From the NCBI GenBank assembly GCA_963422465.1, contig OY730173.1:1550001-1614000 (forward strand): DNA of 64,000 bases. Reading direction: 5' to 3'. Shown one piece after another: positions 32,248 through 45,577 of the stretch; position 1 is the first letter of the stretch; every line of letters begins with the position of its first letter. Both the position numbers and the translations under genes were made by a program. This stretch comes from Lichina pygmaea (lineage: Eukaryota; Ascomycota; Lichinomycetes; Lichinales; Lichinaceae). The notes beneath the pieces were generated by a model. It did no database searches and was not told where the DNA came from. It was given only the letters and a program-made list of their open reading frames with translations.

Positions 32248-35200
32248 CTTTGAAGACCCTCAAGGATGAGTACCTCAGGAGCAACCAACCCCAACTTCCC
32301 AGATGGAAAGATTAGCGTCGCCAAGCCAGACCTGTTCTACGGCAAAAGGAACAAGGTTGATGACTGGCTCATGCAACTCCAAGTCTACTTTCAATTCCAA
32401 CCAGAGACAAAGCTGCCTAAGGACAAGTGGCCCCTCTTCACAACCACTTACATGAGAGGTAATGCTTATTGATGGATCAAGCCCTACGTCAACAAACATC
32501 TCTCAGGAAACAGAGACCACGACAGCACAACAGAATGGATGACAAAATGGACATGATTCAAGGACAAGATCAAAAGGATCCTTGGACTATCTAACAAAGA
32601 CAAAGTGGCTATACGAATGATCCAGCACATCAAGCAACAACACTCAGCCGCAGAGTACACCACGCAGTTCAAACAATACTCAGTACTGACTGACTGGGAC
32701 AACAACGCCCTGATGGTTATGTACTGACGTGGACTCAAGGAAAACATGAAGAATGAAATCACCTTCGACGGGCAAGCGGTCAACACACTGGATGAACTCA
32801 TCGCACAAGCAATCGACATCGATAACAAACTATTCAAGCAAGCGATGGAGAAACACCATGACGGAGGATACAGCCACCCCGCATGGCATGTGAGCAACCA
32901 CTACAAGCCGCCTAACAAGGCACCGCCACATGACCCATATAGCTATGCACCCATGGAACTGGATGCAGTCCACCACAAGGGAAGGTTCACGAAGGGAAGG
33001 AACAACAAAAAGGGGAAAGCACTGAAGTGCTATGCCTGTGGCAAGCTAGGCCACATGGCGAAAGACTGTCGTTCAAAGAACAAGGTGCACTGACAGCAAC
33101 TTAATACGCTCGACAGAGACTGGAATGTCATCGAGCCAGAGAACCCACCAGAAGAGGCTCAGCTATCCCTTGAACAATGGGACAACTACGATCAGACATT
33201 GGAAGCAGCCCACCAACTGGCAACATCAGGAGGCAAGGACCTACCAGAACTGACAGGTCAGGACAAGGGACAGGAGCTCTTAACCACCTCTGATGGAGAC
33301 CGAGACAAACCCACATCTATCAAAGAAGAAATACCACGAGGAAGCTATGCTTACAGCATGGACCCACGAAATCTACGGCACGGCGAACTACAGTGGAAGT
33401 TTTGCACGAAGCACTACTACACCTACCACGAACAACTACAAAGGTACGGAGAACATTCACCCTACCACGCCACCTGCCACAAGCATTGGGTCAATTGCGA
33501 GAAGGATGTGTGTGAGATCCATCTTTGGGACAAACATCAACACACCGCATTCCCCGGGCACACACATGATTGGTATGAACACCTCATGTTCCTACAGCAA
33601 GGCAACAACCACAACTGCTACATCAACAATTGGCAGTACTGCCTCAAGCCTGGATGTGACAAGCATCAGCAAGACAAATTCATGAACAGATTCCTCAGGA
33701 CTGATGGGAATGGCTGGACCCATTGCCCAGTCAGTGGAAAGACATTTCAATCAGGAAAAGACTGAACTCCCTTGTCAAGGGGTGACATCGGGAGCTCAAC
33801 AACATGACTTCTAGCAACGCAAAGCACCTGCGATTGCCTGTGTCACTACACGCCAACACGCCAGTACGGACATACACACTTGTTGACTCTGGAGCCAGTG
33901 GAAACTACATCTTGAGACAACTTTACAACACCCTCAGCACTGGAAGGAGACGCAAGCAGCAGCCCTATCAGCTCGCGATGGCAAATGGACAGACAGAGCT
34001 AGTCTGCCATGAGACGCAGCCAATGGAAATAGTTACCAGACACTATGCTGAAAGGATCCACCTTGATATTGTCAAGTTGGCCACTCAGGATATCTATTTG
34101 GGGATGCCTTGGCTAAAGAAGCACAACCCAGTTGTTAACTGGAAGACAGGAGTACTCATGTTTAGGAACTGCACTAACAACGCAGCTCAGACCTGTTACC
34201 AGCCGCAGAAGGTGTGGACAGATAAGGGAAGGAGTCCTCAGTGGAATCTCACTGACAGAAAGAACAACTCTCAAGAGAAGAGGTCCGCCTCGACAGGCAC
34301 ACCCCGGAACCAGGTGGCCAAACAGTCAGAGATGAAGAGAGAGGAAGTTGTTAACTCTCTGGAGATCCCTGAAGAGTACTGGCCTGGGTATGATAACCTC
34401 TTTCAGGAAGAGACAACAACAGCAGCATTGCCTAAGCACCAACCTTGGGATCATGAGATCAAGTTGCAACCAGGGACAGAGCCAGGATTTGGACCAATTT
34501 ACCAGTTATCAGAGAAAGAGCTCCAAGTACTTCACGAGTACCTGGAGGAAAACCTGAAAAAGGGTTTCATTCGAGAATCTCAATTGCCAGCAGGATACCT
34601 GATACTATTTGCACTAAAGAAAGATGGAAGTCTTTGACTTTGTGTGGATTACAGGAAACTCAACAACATTACTATCAAGAACTGATATCTGTTGCCAAAT
34701 GCGAACGAATTGCGAGACAGGATCAGCCAAGCTACAATCTTTACCAAGCTGGACTTGAAAGGAGCATACAACCTGATACGCATGAAAGAAGGAGAAGAAT
34801 GGAAGACAGCCTTCAGAACCTGATACAGACACTACAAGTATCTGGTTATGCTATTCAGACTCACAAACGCACCAGTGACATGTCAAGCATTGATCAACAA
34901 CATCATCAGAGCACACCTGGACCAAACAGCTATTGCCTACCTGGACAACATTCTTGTCTACTTGAACACACAACAAGAACATACCAAACATGTGAAGGAT
35001 GTTCTACGATGCCTACAACAGGCAGGGCTCAAGCTCAACCCAAAGAAATGTGAGTTCAACAAACTGGAAGTTGAATTCCTCAGATATGTCATAGGGATTG
35101 AAGGGATCAAGATTGACCCTGAGAAAATCAAAGTGATTCAGCAATGGCCAACACTGATATCAGTTAAGGAAGTACAAGCCTTCCTAGGATTTGCCAACTT

Positions 35201-37044
35201 CAACTGACAGTTCATAAAGAACTACTCACAGATGGCAACACCACTGACAGAACTCACGAAGAAGGACGTGGAGTACTGGTGGACGGAGAGACAACAAAAA
35301 GCATTCCAACAGCTCAAGGACACTTGCGCCAAGGAACCAGTTCTCCTCAACTTCAAGACAGGCCAACCAACACGAATCAAGACGGACGCTTCAGATCAGG
35401 CAGTGGGAGTATGTCTATGCCAACAGGCAGATGGCAAGTGGCACCCAGTTGCCTACTACTCACGAAAAATGACACAAGCAGAATGAAACTATGATATCCA
35501 CGACAAAGAGCTACTGGCAGTTGTCAACGCACTCGAACACTGGAGAGTGTACGCGGAAAGCAGTTCTGAACTCACTGTTCTCACAGACCACAAGAATCTG
35601 ACAACGTTCACGACAACCAAGAAGCTGAACAGATGGCAAGTCAGATGGGCTGAACTCCTAGGGCAACACAAGTTCAAGATCTTGTACACCCCTGGACAAG
35701 ACAATAGGAGAGCAGACGCACTAAGCTGACGAAAAGACCACATGGAAGATGATGAACGCCAAGGAACAATCTTACAGCAGGACCAGCAAGGAAACCTGGT
35801 GCCTCAACCACAGATCAACAAGCTCACGGCAGAAGACACTGAAGAACTAATAAGGAACTACCACGATAATCCAGCACATGGTCACCCAGGAATCTCCAAG
35901 ACCACAGACCTTATCCAACAGGCAGGGAACAATGTCATTAACCTCCGACAACATGTCACAAACTACATCAGCAAGTGTCTACTATGCCAGAAAAACAAAC
36001 ATGGAAGACATAAGCCATACGGAGAAGGACACCCGAACACGATACCGAGAGGCCTGTGGGAAGACATGTCAATAGACTTCATCACAAAGCTACCCAAGTC
36101 CAAAGACCCAGTCACAGGAATCACCTACGACTTAATTATGGTGATAGTGGACAGATTCACAAAATATCTAATAGTGGTACCATTCAAGGAGACCCACACA
36201 GCAGAACAGTTGGGACACCTCTTACTGGACAGATTGGTCAGAGACCACGGAGTTCCGATCACAATCATTACAGACAGAGACAAACTCTTCACATCCAACT
36301 ACTGGAAGACAATCAGTGCAGCCATGGGAACAAAACCCAAAATGTCTACGGCCTATCACCCATGAACTGATGGCCAGACGGAGTGAGTAAACCAAGTCCT
36401 GGAGACTTACTTACAGCATTACATCAACCAGACCCACAGCAATTAGGTACAGTTATTACCGGTGGCACAGCTGGCAATCAACCAGCACAGATCAGACTCA
36501 ACAAAGGAATCGCTATTTTTTGCCAATTTTGGACAACATGCGAACATCAGGATACCAAGCAGAGCTTCACCAAACGTGGAGAAAGCACTCCAACATGACA
36601 AGCTCCTACGACAAACACACACGATGATGAGGCACTACCTTCAAGAGACCTCAGAAAGAATGCAACGTCAAATGGACAAGAAATCCAAAATGGCACCTCA
36701 GCTAAAGAAGGGGGATAAAGTCTACCTCCTCACAAGAAATTGGAAAACGAAGAAACCAAGAACAAAGAAACTGGACCATGTCAAGGTTGGACTATTTTTG
36801 GTCAAAGAAAAAACTGGACCAGTCAACGTCAGACTGCGACTACCAAGAGACGCTCAGGTACACCCAAACTTTCACATCTCAATGATTGAATTAGCTGACC
36901 AGAGCACACCCTTGCAGGAAACATTTCATTACCAACCAGAGGAAGAACAGGAATTCGAGGCTGAACAGATCCTGAAGAGAAAAGGTCAGCGATACTTTGT
37001 CAAGTGGAAAAACTACCCAGACTCGGAAAATACCTGGGAACCAC

Positions 37045-37551
37045 TCAGGAACCTTGTGAACTGCCAGCTCCTCCTGCAGCAGTTCCGGCAGAAGTAGGAC
37101 TGAACAGCTCAGCCTGCAGCGCAGACACGTCAATGACTGTCGCTGACAAGTCTTCACCATCCACCTCTATTTCAGCAACAAGGCACTGGAGCTTCTTCTT
37201 TGCTTGACCCTCAGCACCCTCAAGAACCTTTCGCTTTCGGGACACACGAGCCTGCAGCTTGGCAAGCTGCTCAACAAGAGCATCCCGCTTGGCCTCATCA
37301 ACAGCCAAATCCTCGCGAAGGTTATCTCGAGTCATGTTCAACAACTCCCAAGAAAGTGACACACAGGACTTCCCACGACGAGTGCATTCAGCGCACTTCA
37401 ACTTATCGTTGTCGTCAGACATTCGGAAGCAGGGCTTGTGGTTCAAAACACAGAAGTCACATGGAGCAAGCGACACAAAGTTATGATCACAGATCTGGGC
37501 TGCCAGTTGGTTTCGGTAAGCAGAGGCACGTGATTTTGCAGACATACTCAA
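37045..37551 (-). CDS. Antisense ORF in the Gypsy fossil, Zn2Cys6-like
   Basis: A 168-codon frame runs antisense to the element, from just inside the 3' LTR to a 53-base overlap with the end of the chromodomain region, and looks whole. After a basic N-terminus (SAKSRASAYRNQLAAQ) it has six cysteines with the spacing C-x2-C-x6-C-x11-C-x2-C-x6-C (CDFC...CAEC...GKSC), the spacing of fungal Gal4-type Zn(II)2Cys6 DNA-binding domains. A heptad-like charged helix follows (DNLREDLAVDEAKRDALVE), as in many such factors, then an acidic and serine/glycine-rich tail. I do not recognise the protein. A DNA-binding or regulatory role is inference from cysteine spacing only. Antisense transcription from the 3' LTR would be needed to express it. 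Confidence 0.6.
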   Translation of the reverse strand: MSMSAKSRASAYRNQLAAQICDHNFVSLAPCDFCVLNHKPCFRMSDDNDKLKCAECTRRGKSCVSLSWELLNMTRDNLREDLAVDEAKRDALVEQLAKLQARVSRKRKVLEGAEGQAKKKLQCLVAEIEVDGEDLSATVIDVSALQAELFSPTSAGTAAGGAGSSQGS

Positions 37552-37589
37552 GAATTCATCGGGACGATGAATGAAGGAGAGAAGGGTAG

Positions 37590-38190
37590 TGTTACGACCC
37601 AGGGGATGGGAGCCACTTATTTATAGGCAATCAGGCCGTGGGCCAGGCAAGAGGACACCATGGAAGTCAAGTGACCAACCAACAAGGGGTCACGTGACTA
37701 TCGAGACACACACGGGAGTCTCGACGCAGCATGCATGAAGTATCAAGACAATCTCACCAGTCTTGACGCAGGATGCATGAAGTATCAAGACAATCTCACC
37801 AGTCTTGACGCAGGATGCATGAAGCATCGAGACAATCTCACCCGTCTCGACGCAGGGTGCATAACATGGTGGGACTGTCGAGACAATCTCACCTGTCTCG
37901 ACGTCGAGACTGTCGAGACAATCTTGATCGTCTCGACAGGCCAGCACTATATAGTCCGGCGATAGTTCCCTTATGGAACGATCGTCTTCAACTCATGTTG
38001 TGATCCAGACAACTAGATCTACTTCAATACAATCCTTTTGTACGAAGCCATTGATCAGGTGTCACCACCACCACATTCCACCAAACCCCTTCGCGCTCCT
38101 TGACACTCCTCTCCTGCGAGAACCAACCCGCCTTCCGCCTCTCGCCCTAATCCTATACTCGGATAGGACGGTACGGTACGGACCGCAACA
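37590..38190 (+). repeat. 3' LTR of the Gypsy fossil
   Basis: The 601-base partner of the 5' LTR starts TGTTACGACCC and ends CGCAACA. It has the same internal 42-base tandem units and a 4-base length difference within a short CA run. Confidence 0.93.
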
Positions 38191-38588
38191 CAGCCCATGA
38201 TAGATATTTGAGGTGTGTGTTCTTCAACTTCAGAAGGTTGCTTCTTAGAGAGTGTCCAAATGCAAGCAGATTTGTATCATCTGCAAATCCCAGAGCAGAA
38301 ACACCAGTGGAAGGAGAATGTACAGTTTCATGAAGTTCAGAAATGTAAAATAGAAAAAGAATAGGAGATAAAGGGGAACCTTGGGGAACTCCACAGTGAA
38401 TAGGAATAGCAGAAGACTCAGAGTCATCAAACACAAGAGTGGTAGAGTGACTGGTGCAGAAAGAGAGAATCCAGGAAGATAGCCAGAGAGGAATTCCTTT
38501 TCTCTCTAGGATTTGTTGGAGGATCTTAGGTAGAACTCTGTCATAGGCTCCTGCTTGGATGGAATAAGTCACGTAGGTGGAGGAATTT

Positions 38589-38701
38589 CTGGAGTTGATA
38601 TCTTGTTCTGTGGAGGCGGCTGCTGCTACTGCTACTGCTGCTGCTGCTAATTTCAGTTAGTTGCTGAGAGTTGGTGGTTGGTGTTTGTTAGTGGAATACA
38701 G
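38589..38701. repeat. (CTG)-rich spacer between LINE copies
   Basis: An imperfect run of CTG/CTA trinucleotides at 38611-38648 lies between the AT-rich LINE and the next LINE fragment. Confidence 0.6.
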
Positions 38702-38710
38702 TACAAGACA

Positions 38711-39113
38711 CTCACCAAGTGCCTCCCACCTGGGCTGCAAAGCTTTGCATGGGCACACCTGCTCTACAGCGCAGTGGTCAGACTCTGCGTTACCTACGGC
38801 GCGACAATCTGGGCACCACTGGAGGGCACACTCCGGGCCTGCGGGCTGACACTGGATTGTGGCTGCTCTGACAGTGTGGTTCCTTCAGCTCAACATTCTT
38901 CCCCAAATTCTCCTGGTCCCTGGGCCAGCTCTAGTCTGGCTGCTCTCAGCCACTTTCCTGTTCTACAGTATCTTGGCAACAGGGACTCTCATGCAGGAGC
39001 TGTGGAGGAGGTTTTTGCACCTAATCCAGAGGTTTCCTTACCAGTTGTACAGATCACGCAGTATAATCTAGCTAGCTAGTTTTGGGATGGTGGAGGAATT
39101 CAATACAATACAA
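38711..39113 (+). mobile_element. 5'-truncated LINE fragment, copy E
   Basis: This plus-strand fragment encodes a degraded C-terminal piece with LLYSAVVRLCVTYGATIW, directly comparable with LIYSAVVRPAITYRATIW in copy F. It jumps from there to the 3' untranslated region, so it is also internally deleted, and ends in a (CAATA)n tail at 39099-39113. TACAAGACA flanks it at 38702-38710 and 39114-39122, consistent with a target-site duplication. Confidence 0.7.
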
Positions 39114-39122
39114 TACAAGACA

Positions 39123-40418
39123 ACTCAAAGCTCCGCTGGGGCCCCCATGTCAAGCGCACTGTGGAGAAGGCAGCGCAACAGGGCCGCGCTCTCACCACGA
39201 CTGCGGGGTCTACCGGGGGAGCCACCTTCGCTAAGGCACAGCTAATTTACAGTGCAGTAGTGCGCCCGGCTATCACCTACAGAGCGACAATCTGGGCACC
39301 CACGGAGGGCCTCCTTTGGCCAGCACATCGTTGCTGGATTGGTGACACACTGGAACATCAACAACAGGGCTGCCTCCAGACAGTCACCAGTGGTTTCAAG
39401 GTGACCAGCCAGCAACAGCTGGAAGCCAAAGTGGCAGTCCCACCTCTCTGCACCCACATCACATGTTTACAGCTACAGGCATGTGCCCGGATGGAGGCCT
39501 CTGGGGTACAGGCCAAGATCCAGGAGGCCTGCACCAGAATCCAGTGTCAGCTTGCCCTGAGGCAAGGCTGCCGGCACCACCCTGGCATCACCCCGGGCCA
39601 GCACTGCCTACAGTGGGCCAAAACAATCCTGTGGCCATGAAGAAGCATGGAGGACTTGATGGCAAGGCTTGGCATCCCCCTGTGGTCTGACAGACCACCC
39701 CCACCCCCCGCTGTCACCGCGCTGAACACCCCCCTTCCATGGTCAGTTTGGCAGGCATACCAGCTGGCAGAACAATGGTGCTGGGAGTGCTGGCACCAGC
39801 TGCATGGAGGCCCCCCACTGACAACACAGACACTGGACCTGGACCCCAGAGGTGGAGGCAACTGGAAGCCCAGCAAGATGCTGTACCAGTCAGCCCTCCG
39901 GTTACACACCAGCCTCTTGAAGGTGCAGAGCAGTATTCTGACACAGGTCCGCACAGGCAAGATTGGACTGGTGGGGTTCCTCTGCAAGCGACAGGTACCA
40001 GGCTTCCCCACACTGGCGTGCAGCTGTGGAGCGCTGTGGGAGACAGCCAAACATGTGGTTCTAGACTGCCCACGCCTTCTCCGAGCGCGGCGAAGCCTGT
40101 ATCTAGCAGCTGCGACCACTGACTACCAGGCTTTGACATCCTGACCATGGCCTGCCACCGCCCTCACAGCGTGGATCCTCCGACAAGGCATTCTCCCCCA
40201 GTTCTCCTGGGCTCAGGAGCAGCTGGAAGCTGGCTGCTAGCCAGCCACCCCCCATGTTCTACAGCATCTCGACAGGATAGTGCTGGCCAGGCACTGCAGA
40301 AGAAGGGGTTTCACCCTAGCAGGCCTAGGGTTTTCCTTGCTTAATTTTCATAGCTGACCCAGCGTAGTCTAGATAACTAGCACCAGAATGGAGTAGGAAT
40401 ACCAATTACCAATTACAA
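39123..40418 (+). mobile_element. 5'-truncated Tad-like LINE, copy F
   Basis: This is the longest copy of the common LINE family here, on the plus strand. It begins near the end of the reverse-transcriptase domain (RWGPHVKRTVEKAAQQGR), continues through AQLIYSAVVRPAITY and ILWP, and reaches the C-terminal region with LAEQWCWECWHQLH, KIGLVGFLCKRQVPGFPTL, a zinc knuckle CSCGALWETAKHVVLDCP and QFSWAQEQLEAGC. Only a few frame interruptions are visible. The 3' untranslated region contains GACCCAGCGTAGTCTAG and the copy ends with CCAATTACCAATTACAATA. A 14-base repeat TACAATACAAGACA at 39109-39122 and 40414-40427 indicates insertion into the tail of copy E. Confidence 0.85.
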
Positions 40419-40626
40419 TACAAGACACCCACCTCTATTCTTCCCACTTTTGTCACTCCCATCTTACACACTTACAAGTACTCTACCAGTGCTGTATGTT
40501 GCTGTTTCCTTTTTTTTTCCAGGTTCCACTTTTCAGGTTCAGTTTGAGATGTATAGTATACATGTACACAACATGTTGAAGTCACAGTAACTTTCTCTGG
40601 CTCAATTCTTGGCTTGGATCACACTG

Positions 40627-40629
<3 letters not shown>

Positions 40630-40661
<32 letters not shown>
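40630..40661. repeat. (CA)n microsatellite
   Basis: About 16 CA units lie just 3' of the palB stop codon. Confidence 0.9.
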
Positions 40662-40662
<1 letters not shown>

Positions 40663-40697
40663 TTTGGTACCAACTTGTCATGTTCATGTCCTTCTGC

Positions 40698-44048
<3,351 letters not shown>

Positions 44049-44329
44049 CTGGAACCTCGCAAAGCTGGAGCGCTTGTCAGGTCGTAGGGGTGGACGTCCA
44101 GAGTTGGCGTCACGTGAAGGTAGATGACCATCGACGACCTCGGCTCACTTCATCATGTGCAATTTTCTCGGAAGACCGCTATGACGCTTCAAGGATACTC
44201 GCCGGCTGTCGCCCCAGCATTGAACGAGAGGAGCGCAACCGTCGACCGACAACTCTGCTCTGTAAGAGCCATATCAACGGTGATGTAAGAACGATCAGGA
44301 CATTCATTCTTCATCGGCGTCCACTGAAC
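44049..44329. promoter_or_regulatory. Shared palB / ANT1 upstream region
   Basis: The 281 bases between the two divergent start codons must hold both 5' untranslated regions and at least part of both promoters. I see no sure transcription-factor site. There is no perfect GCCARG cluster that would settle PacC control. Confidence 0.5.
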
Positions 44330-45577
44330 ATGCCCACTCACCCAAAGGAGGCGCTTCCTCCTTGGGGCAATGCTCTCGCAGGGGCTACGAGCGCCGTAAT
44401 TGCGAATGCCGCAGTCTACCCATTGGATATGTAGGTTCCACTAGCTCTCGCAGTATTCTTTGCTCCGCTCTCGACTGGCCTTCAAGTCTGGCACTCCTAC
44501 AACCCCCTCTCGCAACATGGCACCTGCTAATGTTGACATGCTCAAATAGAGTCAAGACTCGGCTTCAAGTTCAAGGCAAGGCCAAGGATGCGGTCTCCCA
44601 GGAGGAAGCCGAAGGCTCGACCCACTACAAGTCAACAGCCGATGCTATCCGGAAGATCGTCGCCGACGAAGGCTATGTTGGACTCTTTTCAGGCCTGCCG
44701 AGCGCATTGATCGGAGTGGCATCTACAAATTTCGCATACTTCTATTGGTACTCGGTTGTTCGCGCATCGTATCTCTCATCAGCACTGTCGTCATCTTTAC
44801 AGTCAAAAGCACCAAGTGCAGTCACTGAACTCGCTCTTGGCGCTGCTGCCGGCGCACTTGCGCAGATACTTACCATCCCGGTATCTGTCGTTACAACTCG
44901 GCAGCAAACCCAAGCAAGGGGAGCAAAGAAGGGCCTTCTGGATACCGGAAGAGAAGTTGTCAACGGCGAAGACGGGTGGACTGGGCTTTGGAGGGGGCTC
45001 AACGCCAGCTTGGTTCTGGTGGTGAATCCTGCAATCACATACGGAGCGTATGAGAGGTTAAGGGAAGCTGTATTTCCGGGCAAGCGCAACCTCAGACCTT
45101 GGGAGGCATTCAGTAAGATGATGGCTGCTTTTAGCTTCTTGTCTGCTGACCAAATCTAGTCCTCGGGGCGACGTGCAAGGCCGTCGCCACCATCGTCACG
45201 CAGCCTCTTATCGTCGCCAAGGTGGGCCTGCAGTCACAACCTCCGCCTGCCAGACGTGGCAAGCCCTTTGGAAGCTTTGTTGAAGTAATGAGATATATCG
45301 TGCGGACTGAAGGCTTGGCTGGGCTGTTCAAAGGTATTGGGCCGCAGCTGATGAAGGGCCTCCTTGTCCAAGGACTGCTCATGATGACCAAGGAGAGGTG
45401 AGCAATCGATGTCTCGGATGAGCCCTGGGTGCTCATCAAAGGCTAATGCGCTATAGGATGGGGTTGTTCTTCGTCCTTCTGTTCCGCTCTCTGCGTCGAC
45501 TGCGATCCTCGAAGCTGCGGGGTGCGGTTGAGCGGGCGAGGAGGATTACGTTATCTGCTCCGTTGGTAGGGAGATAA
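44330..45577 (+). CDS. ANT1: Peroxisomal adenine nucleotide carrier, Ant1/PMP47-like
   Basis: This mitochondrial-carrier-family protein of the peroxisomal Ant1/PMP47 type would exchange cytosolic ATP for peroxisomal AMP to support fatty-acid activation. Exons 44330-44430, 44550-45112, 45160-45397 and 45457-45577 give 340 residues. Three carrier repeats are visible: YPLDIVKTRLQVQ (restored by splicing AT to A), IPVSVVTTRQQTQ and TQPLIVAKVGLQSQ. The first two fit PX(D/E)XX(K/R)X(K/R) loosely, and the third is the typical degenerate Ant1/PMP47 form. GYVGLFSGLPSALI and GLAGLFKGIGPQLMKGLLVQG complete repeats 1 and 3. The last exon gives an MGLFFVLLFRSLRRLR tail. Introns have CTAAT branch words. 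A general mitochondrial carrier is the alternative, but the repeat-3 sequence favours the peroxisomal type. Confidence 0.9.

Larger units (their letters stand above)
31651..38190 (+). mobile_element. Ty3/Gypsy chromovirus fossil
   Basis: This is a 6.5-kb LTR retrotransposon copy, complete in outline but decayed. The LTRs are 31651-32247 and 37590-38190, each starting TGTTACG and ending GCAACA, and are flanked by a 5-base target-site duplication CAGCC (31646-31650, 38191-38195). Parts in order are: Gag-like region (about 32.3-33.1 kb) ending in a CCHC zinc knuckle (CYACGKLGHMAKDC); a Cys/His-rich segment (about 33.2-33.8 kb); an aspartic protease with DSGA; reverse transcriptase and RNase H (about 34.4-35.7 kb); integrase (about 35.8-36.6 kb); and a C-terminal chromodomain near 36.95-37.08 kb. 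A purine-rich tract precedes the 3' LTR. The protein-coding part is broken, with on the order of ten disruptions. The LTRs differ at about 28 aligned sites, all transitions, so a clock date would be misleading. Confidence 0.93.
30361..38581 (-). mobile_element. AT-rich LINE (copy D), split by a Gypsy element
   Basis: This is a minus-strand non-LTR element with base composition and codon use clearly more AT-rich than its surroundings. The right part (38191-38581) encodes reverse-transcriptase blocks: GVPQGSPLSPILFLFYI and the catalytic FADD motif in GFADDTNLLA. The left part (30361-31650) continues with HFSRRRSD, VRVLGVYLDAKLHW, GAFKATPSF and a C-terminal zinc knuckle, CVCGQAEETVKHITSSC. A Ty3/Gypsy element interrupts the reverse transcriptase between the two parts. 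A GGAATTT direct repeat at 30354-30360 and 38582-38588 is a plausible LINE target-site duplication. The 5' half of the element is missing. The sequence diverges strongly from copies A-C and F, so it is a separate LINE lineage. Confidence 0.85.
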
